From Spirochaetaceae bacterium (GTDB lineage Bacteria; Spirochaetota; Spirochaetia; Treponematales; Treponemataceae), in assembly GCA_031272345.1 (NCBI GenBank), contig JAISTZ010000088.1, forward strand, positions 1-5,638: 5,638 nucleotides of DNA, given 5' to 3'. Below the pieces are notes generated by a model, which saw only the letters and a program-made list of their open reading frames with translations, had not been told where the DNA came from and made no database searches. Both the position numbers and the translations under genes were made by a program. Positions 1 to 5,056 of the stretch are shown here, one piece after another. Every line of letters starts with the position of its first letter. Position 1 is the first letter of the stretch.

Positions 1-662
1 GTCTGGATGTCGTCGTTGTCGATGCCGCCCTGAATCAGCGTGATGTTCGGGTAGTTCTTCTTGAAGTAGTCAAAGTAGTAGTTGTAGCGGGCCTCGTGGT
101 TGGGAGCCGTGGGAACGCCGCGCATAACCGCCACCTTGCCCTTGCCGCCGATGACCTTGGCAAGATACTGGGCCGCAACCCGGGCCTGGTCCGCGGAGGG
201 GCTTCCCACCTGGGGGATGCCTGATTCCACGGGCGCTTCCGCGTCAAAGAAGACCACGGAGATGCCCTGCTTGCGCACTTCCTCCACCACAGCGGCGGTG
301 CCGTTGTAGTCCAGAAGGTCTATCACGATGCCCGCGGGCTTTGTGGCCGCGGCCTGCTGGATGATTTGGTTTTGCAGGGCCACGTCCGCTGTTTCCGGAG
401 CGCGGTAGTCAATCACCACGGGCCGGTTAATCTGGGCGCTGAGCTCCTGGGCCGCGATTTTTGCGTAGTTGTTGAAGTCGTCAAACCAGGGGTGCACAAC
501 CTTGGGCACAACCACGATGCGGAGTTCTTTGCCGGCCGGAGCGGCGGGCGCTGAGGCGGCCTGGGCCGGAGCGCTTTTTGAACAACCAAACGCCGCAAAG
601 CACAGGGCCGCGGCCGCCAAGGCGAGACAGAACCTCGCCGCAAGGACAGTTTTCCTCGTCAT
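1..662 (-). CDS. Sugar-type ABC transporter substrate-binding lipoprotein (C-terminus off the window)
   Basis: Periplasmic binding protein of the ribose/LsrB (Peripla_BP_4) class, expected to deliver a sugar or sugar-like ligand to an ABC importer. The 220 visible residues begin at an ATG (662-660) preceded by TAAGGAGG with a 5-base spacer. Residues 1-27 form a basic, Ala/Leu-rich lipoprotein signal ending in AAFGC, with lipidated Cys27; Phe at -2 is a loose lipobox. An Ala/Pro linker (31-43) leads into the domain at 'KELRIVVVPKVVHPWF' (45-60). Further landmarks are the end of strand four at VVFFD (136-140), 'KGKVAVMRGVPT' (174-185) and Arg192, which aligns with a conserved Arg of ribose-binding protein. 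Compared with E. coli LsrB, the AI-2 contacts Lys35 and Asp116 are matched by Lys54 and Asp140, but Asp166/Gln167 become Asn188/His189. Family members are about 320-360 residues, so roughly a third is missing. The gene diverges from the kinase operon. Family is secure; the ligand is unknown. Confidence 0.9.
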   Translation of the reverse strand, partial: MTRKTVLAARFCLALAAAALCFAAFGCSKSAPAQAASAPAAPAGKELRIVVVPKVVHPWFDDFNNYAKIAAQELSAQINRPVVIDYRAPETADVALQNQIIQQAAATKPAGIVIDLLDYNGTAAVVEEVRKQGISVVFFDAEAPVESGIPQVGSPSADQARVAAQYLAKVIGGKGKVAVMRGVPTAPNHEARYNYYFDYFKKNYPNITLIQGGIDNDDIQ

Positions 663-751
663 TTTTTCCTCCTTAGAATTAAGCCCGGCCCACGGAAACT
701 TTTGTTTTATCCGTGAAATTTTATCGCCGAAGCAAAATCAATTGTTCCTTT

Positions 752-780
752 ATTGTATCACCGGTGTTTAAAAAACACAA
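752..780 (-). promoter_or_regulatory. Predicted sigma-70 promoter for the binding-protein gene
   Basis: Read on the minus strand, TTGTGT (780-775) and TACAAT (757-752) are separated by 17 bases. A TG one base upstream of the -10 gives an extended -10. Transcription would begin near 745, leaving a leader of about 80 bases. Two inverted repeats fall in the spacer and -35 zone: CACCGGTG (759-766) and GTGTTT-AAA-AAACAC (764-778). A repressor bound there would block this promoter. The prediction rests on consensus matching alone. Confidence 0.6.
759..778. promoter_or_regulatory. Inverted repeats overlapping the binding-protein promoter (possible operator)
   Basis: An 8-bp perfect palindrome CACCGGTG (759-766) runs into a 6-bp inverted repeat, GTGTTT (764-769) and AAACAC (773-778), with a 3-base centre. 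Both sit between the -10 and -35 elements of the minus-strand promoter, where repressor binding would occlude RNA polymerase. The obvious candidate binder is the LsrR-like regulator of the divergent operon, but its site is not known from this sequence. A/T-rich repeats of this size can arise by chance. Confidence 0.35.
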
Positions 781-830
781 GCTCTTTTTTCAAATTTTTG
801 CATACATGGACGCGGACATCCGGTATTTTT

Positions 831-853
831 GTTCCTGCCAGGAACTTTTGTTC
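831..853. promoter_or_regulatory. Candidate operator: perfect 15-bp palindrome plus extra half-site
   Basis: GTTCCTGCCAGGAAC (831-845) is a perfect inverted repeat with 7-bp arms and a 1-base centre. It is followed by TTTT and another GTTC (850-853), so that GAAC (842-845) and GTTC (850-853) form a second, overlapping inverted repeat. The string TTGTTCCT occurs here (829-836) and again at 742-749, just downstream of the minus-strand -10. The palindrome is centred about 59 bases upstream of the predicted plus-strand start site, a spacing usual for an activator or for an upstream repression site. The bound protein is not identifiable from sequence; the LsrR-like regulator or a global sugar regulator are both possible. 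Confidence 0.5.
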
Positions 854-862
854 GTTTTTTCC

Positions 863-890
863 TTGACAACCCGCTCCTTCCTGGTATAAT
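863..890 (+). promoter_or_regulatory. Strong sigma-70 promoter for the cupin-regulator-kinase-cupin operon
   Basis: A perfect TTGACA (863-868) and a perfect TATAAT (885-890) are separated by 16 bases. TG at 882-883 gives an extended -10 (TGGTATAAT). Transcription should start near 897, about 35 bases before the first ATG at 933, which has TAAGGAGG at 921-928. So close a consensus match predicts high unregulated activity, consistent with a need for repression by the operon's own regulator. Confidence 0.85.
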
Positions 891-932
891 TGAACCCAGG
901 CGTTGCCGAAACCATCGAATTAAGGAGGAACT

Positions 933-2147
933 ATGAGTAACAAGGAACGTATTGAAAGTTGTCTAAAAAAAGGGGAGGGCATCTTCAGGCTCAACCCCAC
1001 ATTCATCCCCCGGCCCTTCGGCGTGGAAGGCAGACGGCTGCGGCTGCATCCGGACGACTACTTCGCCTACGGGCTTGAGCGCGGGTCAATCAAGGAGCGG
1101 TGGATGTCGTCCACCAATGTGGCCCAGAACGGACCCTTGGCGGGGCCCGAGGAGGGTTTGAGCTTCGTGGCGGTGGATTACGGCTCGGACGAAAAATTCA
1201 GCTTAAAGGAAGCGATTGCCGCCCTGGGCGCTTCGATAATCGGCGGCGAATTGATGCAAAAATACAACGGGTTCCCGGTGTTCTCCAAGTTTTACGACCT
1301 TAAAACCCCGCTCTTCCATCACCTTCACCTGGACATGGAGGCCGCGGCGCGGGTGGGCAAGCTCGGCAAGCCCGAATGTTACTATTTCCCCCGGCAGTTC
1401 GCCAGCCACACCGGCGAGATGAACGCCACCTATTTCGGCTACGACCCGGACACCAAGCCTGAGGAGGTAAAACAGCGGCTCCTGGACTACAACAAGGGTG
1501 ACAACCGCATCACGGAGCTCTCCCGGGCCTACCGGATCGAACTGGGCACGGGCTGGTACTCCCCGGCGGGGGTGATTCACGCCCCCGGCTCGGTGATGAC
1601 CTACGAGCTCAACTGGAACGGGGACGTCAATTCGGTGCACGAAAACGTCGTTTCGGGGGTAACCTACTCCCGGGACTTCCTCACGGGTGAGTGCCCCCCG
1701 GACAAGAAGGACGACATCGACTACATAATGAGCCTCCTGGACTGGGACAAGAACACGGACCCCCATTACAAGAAGCATTTCAGCCGGAGGCCCATCACGA
1801 TTGTGTCCAACGGCGACTACGAGGAAAAATGGGTCTCCTACGCCAACGACGGGTATTTCGGCGCCAAGGAACTGTCCGTGTTCCCGGGCAAGTCCGTCAC
1901 CATAAAGGAGCCCGTTGCCCACGGGGTCATCTTCATCCAGGGGCACGGCAAGTTCGGGCCCTTCCTCTGCGAGGCTCCGGGGATGCTCCGGTTCGGCCAG
2001 CAGAGCGCGGACGAATACTTTGTCTCGGAAGCGGCGGCCAGGAAGGGCATCGTCATAACGAACAACAGCCCGGCGGAGCCCCTGGTCATGCTGAAGAGCT
2101 TCGGCCCGAATCATCCGGACATTCCCGCAAAGGTTCCCGGGCAGTAA
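933..2147 (+). CDS. Class I mannose-6-phosphate isomerase-like cupin protein, probable sugar isomerase
   Basis: A 404-residue protein of the type I phosphomannose isomerase (ManA-like) cupin superfamily. Such enzymes bind a divalent metal and interconvert aldoses and ketoses or their phosphates. The start is fixed by TAAGGAGG four bases before the ATG. The metal site is readable: His130 and His132 in 'HHLHLDM' (129-135), Glu149 in 'GKPECYYF' (145-152) and His216 in 'GWYSPAGVIHAPG' (207-219). These match the Gln/His-x-His, GKTECWY and PAGTPHA motifs of ManA. A second, weaker cupin half begins near 285 and includes 'EPVAHGVIFIQGHGKFG' (326-342). There is no signal peptide or membrane segment, so it is cytosolic. 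It is the first gene of the operon, 15 bases before the regulator. Overall it is diverged from true ManA and its substrate cannot be read from sequence. Isomerising the substrate before or after the downstream kinase is the natural inference from context. Confidence 0.75.
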   Translation: MSNKERIESCLKKGEGIFRLNPTFIPRPFGVEGRRLRLHPDDYFAYGLERGSIKERWMSSTNVAQNGPLAGPEEGLSFVAVDYGSDEKFSLKEAIAALGASIIGGELMQKYNGFPVFSKFYDLKTPLFHHLHLDMEAAARVGKLGKPECYYFPRQFASHTGEMNATYFGYDPDTKPEEVKQRLLDYNKGDNRITELSRAYRIELGTGWYSPAGVIHAPGSVMTYELNWNGDVNSVHENVVSGVTYSRDFLTGECPPDKKDDIDYIMSLLDWDKNTDPHYKKHFSRRPITIVSNGDYEEKWVSYANDGYFGAKELSVFPGKSVTIKEPVAHGVIFIQGHGKFGPFLCEAPGMLRFGQQSADEYFVSEAAARKGIVITNNSPAEPLVMLKSFGPNHPDIPAKVPGQ

Positions 2148-2162
2148 GCTCAAGGCTTGAGT

Positions 2163-3095
2163 ATGGATTTCGAGGAAGAGCTCTGCGCAAAGGCCGCGTG
2201 GTATTACTACCTGGAGAACAGGACCCAGCAGAATATCGCGCAGCTTTTGGGGGTTTCCCGTATGCGGGTGATCCGCCTGCTGGAGAAGGCCCTGCGGAGC
2301 GGGATCGTGCAGTTCAAGATACGGGAAGACAGCGCCCGGCGCATGAAGGCGGAAAAACTTCTCATGGAAAACTACGGCTTAAAGGGCGCCATGGTGATTC
2401 CCGCTCCGCCCAACGCGGGCATCGCCGAAATCAACGACATCATCGCCGACGGGGCAGCCATGTACATCGCCTCCAGGATGACTCCCGACAGCTTCATCAA
2501 CATCGGCTACGGGGACACCGCGGGGAAGACCCTGAACAGCCTGGCGAAGATAGCGGAACACCCCATCTCCTGCGTCTCCCTCACCGGCGGGGTCGGCCTC
2601 TACCTGCCCAACGCCCGGTCCAGCACCTTCAACGCCCGGCTCTTCCTGATCCCGGCCCCCTTCATCGTGTCCTCCCCGGAGATGGCCTCCGCGGTGCGGG
2701 AGGAGGGGCCGGTGCAGGAGGTCCTGCGGATGACCGCCCTGTCGTCCTTCACCATCGTGGGAATCGGCGGCATGAACGACGGGGCCACCATCCTCAACAT
2801 GGGGGTCATCACCAAGAGCGATTTCCTGTACCTCAAGATGAAGGGGGCCATCGGGGACATCCTCTGTCACTTCATCGACAGGAACGGCGCGGTGATCGAC
2901 ACGCCCTTTGAAGACAGGCTCATCAGCGTAAGGCTGGACGCCCTCAAGTCCCTGCCCAACGTGATCGCCTGCGCCGCGGGAAAGGAAAAACGAGAGGCCA
3001 TCCGGGGGGTGCTCAAGCTCGGGTGCATCGACACCCTCATCACCAGCGAGGACACCGCGGACTGGCTCAATACAAACACAAAGGAGGAATCATGA
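2163..3095 (+). CDS. lsrR: LsrR-like SorC-family transcriptional regulator
   Basis: A 310-residue cytosolic DNA-binding protein of the SorC/DeoR-like sugar-responsive family. A helix-turn-helix occupies about residues 18-45 (recognition region 'LGVSRMRVIRLLEK'). The rest is the SorC effector domain, with 'NIGYGDTAGKTL' (113-124), 'LTGGVGLYL' (140-148), 'LIPAPFIVSS' (162-171), 'VGIGG' (199-203) and 'KGAIGDIL' (227-234). Aligned from memory with E. coli LsrR, the phospho-AI-2 contacts Thr220, Asp243, Leu245 and Lys288 are all kept, as Thr209, Asp232, Leu234 and Lys276. These residues may be shared more widely in the family. ATG at 2163 is preferred because AAGG (2152-2155) sits 7 bases upstream; an in-frame TTG at 2157 lies too close to it. 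The stop overlaps the kinase start (ATGA, 3092-3095), implying translational coupling. It probably represses its own operon and the divergent transporter, with relief by a phosphorylated sugar. Confidence 0.85.
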   Translation: MDFEEELCAKAAWYYYLENRTQQNIAQLLGVSRMRVIRLLEKALRSGIVQFKIREDSARRMKAEKLLMENYGLKGAMVIPAPPNAGIAEINDIIADGAAMYIASRMTPDSFINIGYGDTAGKTLNSLAKIAEHPISCVSLTGGVGLYLPNARSSTFNARLFLIPAPFIVSSPEMASAVREEGPVQEVLRMTALSSFTIVGIGGMNDGATILNMGVITKSDFLYLKMKGAIGDILCHFIDRNGAVIDTPFEDRLISVRLDALKSLPNVIACAAGKEKREAIRGVLKLGCIDTLITSEDTADWLNTNTKEES

Positions 3096-4660
3096 CAGAC
3101 GCCAATTTAATGGCAATCGACGCGGGGACCGGCAGTGTGCGGGCCGTGGTGTTCGACCAGGAGGGCAACCAGCTCGGGTGCGTGCAGCGGGAATGGTTCC
3201 ACCGGGAGGACCCCCGCTATCCCGGCAGCATGGACTTCGACTGGAACACCAACTGGGGCCTGGTCTGCGAGTGTGTGCGGGGAGTCCTTTCGGAAACGGG
3301 AATCCCCCCGGCAAAGATAGCTGCGGTGTCCACCACCTGCATGAGGGAGGGCATCGTCCTCTACGACGCAGGGGGGGACGAAATCTGGGCCTGCGCCAAC
3401 GTGGACGCCCGCTCCGGGGACGAGGTGGCGGAGCTGAAGCGGATTTCCTCCGGCCTTGAGCGGGACCTCTACCTGGAGTCCGGGCAGACCTTCGCCCTGG
3501 GGGCCCTCCCCAGGCTCCTCTGGGTCAAAAACAAGCTGCCCGGTGTCTACAAAAAAATCGCCCGGCTGGGCATGTTCAACGACTGGCTCATCTACCGGCT
3601 TTCCGGGGTGCTGGCGGTGGAGCCCAGCAACGGGTCCACCACGGGGCTCTTCAACCTGGCGACCCGTTCCTGGGACAAGACCATAGCGAAGCGCTGCGGC
3701 CTCAGGGACGACATCTTCCCGGACACGGTGGAGTGCGGGACTTTGGTGGCCAAGGTGTCCCCACGGGGAGCGCGGGAATCGGGCCTGGCGGAGGGAACGC
3801 CCCTGGTTGCCGGAGGGGGGGACTGCCAGCTCGGCACCATCGGCGTGGGGGTGGTGGACAAGGCGGAGGCCGTGGTCTTCGGGGGCAGCTTCTGGCAGTA
3901 CGAATTCAACACCGCCTCCGGGGCGACCTCCCCCAAATGCGACGTGCGGGTGAATTGCCACGCCCTGCCGGGGTTCCTGCAATACGAGGCCCTGGCGTTC
4001 AACCCGGGCCTGGTGATGCGCTGGTACAGGGACGCCTTCTGCCAGGAAGAGAAGCGCCTGGCCGCGGAGCGCGGGATCGACCCCTACGCGCTTCTGGACG
4101 ACCAGGCCCGGAAGGTTCCACCGGGATGCAACGGCATGATCTGCTCCTTCTCGGACGTGATGAACTACATCAACTGGAAGCACGCGGCCCCGTCGTTCCT
4201 GAATTTCGCCCTGGACCCGGAAAAATTCAACAAATACACCTTCTACCGGGCGGTGATGGAGAACGCGGCCCTTGTCACCCTGGGGCATATACGCCTGGTG
4301 AGCGAGGCCACCGGGGAAACGCCGCAGAAAATCACCTTTGCCGGGGGCGCGGCAAAGAGCAGGCTCTGGCCGCAGATTGTGGCGGACGTGTTCAACCTGT
4401 CCGTGGAGGTCCCCAGGGTAAAGGAAGCCACGGCCCTGGGCGCGGCCATCATGGCCGGCAAGGGAATCGGCCTTTACGGCGACATCCGGGAAACCGCCCG
4501 GAGAATCGTCAAAATAGAAAAAACCTACACCCCCGCGGCCCACGAAGTCTATGCGGAATCCTATGCCGCATGGAAGGCCGCCTACAAGAGTCAGCTTGAC
4601 CTTGCGGACAGGGGAATAACAAAACACATGTGGGCTGCGCCGGGACTCGGCGGCAAGTAG
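3092..4660 (+). CDS. lsrK: FGGY-family carbohydrate kinase, autoinducer-2 kinase (LsrK)-like
   Basis: A 522-residue cytosolic kinase that transfers phosphate from ATP to a small sugar-like substrate. The start is ATG 3092, with AAGGAGG at 3081-3087; the frame is open further upstream but without such a site. Landmarks: 'LMAIDAGTGSVRAVVFD' (6-22, phosphate-binding loop), 'STTCMREGIVLYD' (80-92), 'WACANVDAR' (99-107), 'EPSNGSTTGLF' (177-187), 'AGGGDCQLGTIG' (240-251) with catalytic-base candidate Asp244, 'FGGSFWQ' (263-269), 'FSDVMN' (353-358), 'HAAPSF' (364-369), 'FAGGAAKSRLW' (416-426) and 'KEATALGAAI' (444-453). Even the C-terminal 'WAAPGL' resembles the 'WKAPGL' end of E. coli LsrK, which is about 530 residues. 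The likeness runs the full length and is closer to LsrK than to xylulose or glycerol kinases. The product would be the effector of the adjacent LsrR-like regulator. A true AI-2 substrate is likely but not proven, because close FGGY relatives can phosphorylate other short ketoses. Confidence 0.88.
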   Translation: MTDANLMAIDAGTGSVRAVVFDQEGNQLGCVQREWFHREDPRYPGSMDFDWNTNWGLVCECVRGVLSETGIPPAKIAAVSTTCMREGIVLYDAGGDEIWACANVDARSGDEVAELKRISSGLERDLYLESGQTFALGALPRLLWVKNKLPGVYKKIARLGMFNDWLIYRLSGVLAVEPSNGSTTGLFNLATRSWDKTIAKRCGLRDDIFPDTVECGTLVAKVSPRGARESGLAEGTPLVAGGGDCQLGTIGVGVVDKAEAVVFGGSFWQYEFNTASGATSPKCDVRVNCHALPGFLQYEALAFNPGLVMRWYRDAFCQEEKRLAAERGIDPYALLDDQARKVPPGCNGMICSFSDVMNYINWKHAAPSFLNFALDPEKFNKYTFYRAVMENAALVTLGHIRLVSEATGETPQKITFAGGAAKSRLWPQIVADVFNLSVEVPRVKEATALGAAIMAGKGIGLYGDIRETARRIVKIEKTYTPAAHEVYAESYAAWKAAYKSQLDLADRGITKHMWAAPGLGGK

Positions 4661-4670
4661 GGAGGTACAA

Positions 4671-5021
4671 ATGTTTATCGTAGACGAAAAGGACCGGGAA
4701 TACCGCAACGGGGACAACGGCCCCAAGTATCTGATGCAGGGCCCGCGCATGAATTTTGCCGTGGTGCAGTTCATGCCCGGGCAGGATTTCCGGGCGCACT
4801 ACCACAATGTAATGGAAGAAAACTTCTACATCCTCGAAGGGACCGTGCTCATTGTGGTGGACGGGGTGTCGTACACCCTCACCAGGGGGCAGTTCATCCA
4901 CGTGGAGCCCGGGGAGGTGCATTACGTTATAAACCGCTCCGGCGCGCCCGTTAAGATGGTCTCAAGCCTTGCGCCCTATCAGGAAAAGGACAAAATCGAG
5001 GTGGACAACCCCGTGGTGTAG
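4671..5021 (+). CDS. Small single-domain cupin protein
   Basis: A 116-residue cupin, 10 bases after the kinase stop and with GGAGG at 4661-4665, so it belongs to the same operon. Both cupin motifs are visible. The first, 'HYHNVMEENFYILEG' (43-57), gives His43, His45 and Glu49 or Glu50. The second, 'GQFIHVEPGEVHYVIN' (73-88), gives His84. The usual PxG is EPG here. Four such ligands predict a bound divalent metal in a single beta-barrel, with no signal peptide. Stand-alone cupins of this size include isomerases, epimerases, lyases and simple ligand-binding proteins, so the reaction is not readable. Its position suggests a step on the phosphorylated product of the kinase, or mutarotation or isomerisation of its substrate. 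It may do the work of LsrG, which is an unrelated fold in enterics; that is inference only. Confidence 0.85.
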   Translation: MFIVDEKDREYRNGDNGPKYLMQGPRMNFAVVQFMPGQDFRAHYHNVMEENFYILEGTVLIVVDGVSYTLTRGQFIHVEPGEVHYVINRSGAPVKMVSSLAPYQEKDKIEVDNPVV

Positions 5022-5025
5022 GCAT

Positions 5026-5051
5026 GGTGCCAGGCACATGCGCCTGGCACC
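5026..5051. repeat. Perfect 10-bp inverted repeat between convergent genes (terminator or REP-like element)
   Basis: GGTGCCAGGC (5026-5035) and GCCTGGCACC (5042-5051) pair perfectly around the 6-base loop ACATGC. The left arm with the first loop bases is itself a smaller palindrome, GTGCC-A-GGCAC (5027-5037). It fills the 35-base gap between the stop codons of the small cupin gene and the converging helicase gene, an ideal place for a two-way terminator. No T-run follows on either strand, so a classical intrinsic terminator is not complete. A dispersed repetitive extragenic palindrome is an equally good reading. Confidence 0.7.
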
Positions 5052-5056
5052 GGGGG

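Noticed and set aside
100..771. Short plus-strand open frames at the left end
   Set aside because: They are antisense to the binding-protein gene, whose lipoprotein signal and domain read cleanly on the minus strand.
813..822. CGGA-CA-TCCG inverted repeat in the divergent control region
   Set aside because: The arms are only 4 bp and do not extend, which is not distinguishable from chance.
1203..2153. A 316-codon open frame on the minus strand, opposite the isomerase-like gene
   Set aside because: It is antisense to a cupin protein with an intact metal site and has no motif or good ribosome site of its own; a composition artefact.
2157..2162. TTG at 2157 as the regulator start
   Set aside because: The only purine-rich ribosome site (AAGG, 2152-2155) is one base from TTG but a proper seven bases from ATG 2163.
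1691..2911. A 406-codon open frame on the plus strand, overlapping two genes
   Set aside because: It is out of frame with both the isomerase-like and regulator genes, and its translation is Arg/Gly/His-rich without any fold signature.
3023..3091. An upstream in-frame start for the kinase
   Set aside because: It would overlap the regulator by more than 70 bases and add residues absent from the family, whereas ATG 3092 has a strong AAGGAGG and begins just before the phosphate-binding loop.
3107..4774. A 555-codon open frame on the minus strand, opposite the kinase gene
   Set aside because: It lies antisense to a clearly recognisable kinase, its translation is low-complexity Gly/Val/Pro/His-rich, and it has no domain motifs. 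It is a by-product of high G/C at third codon positions.
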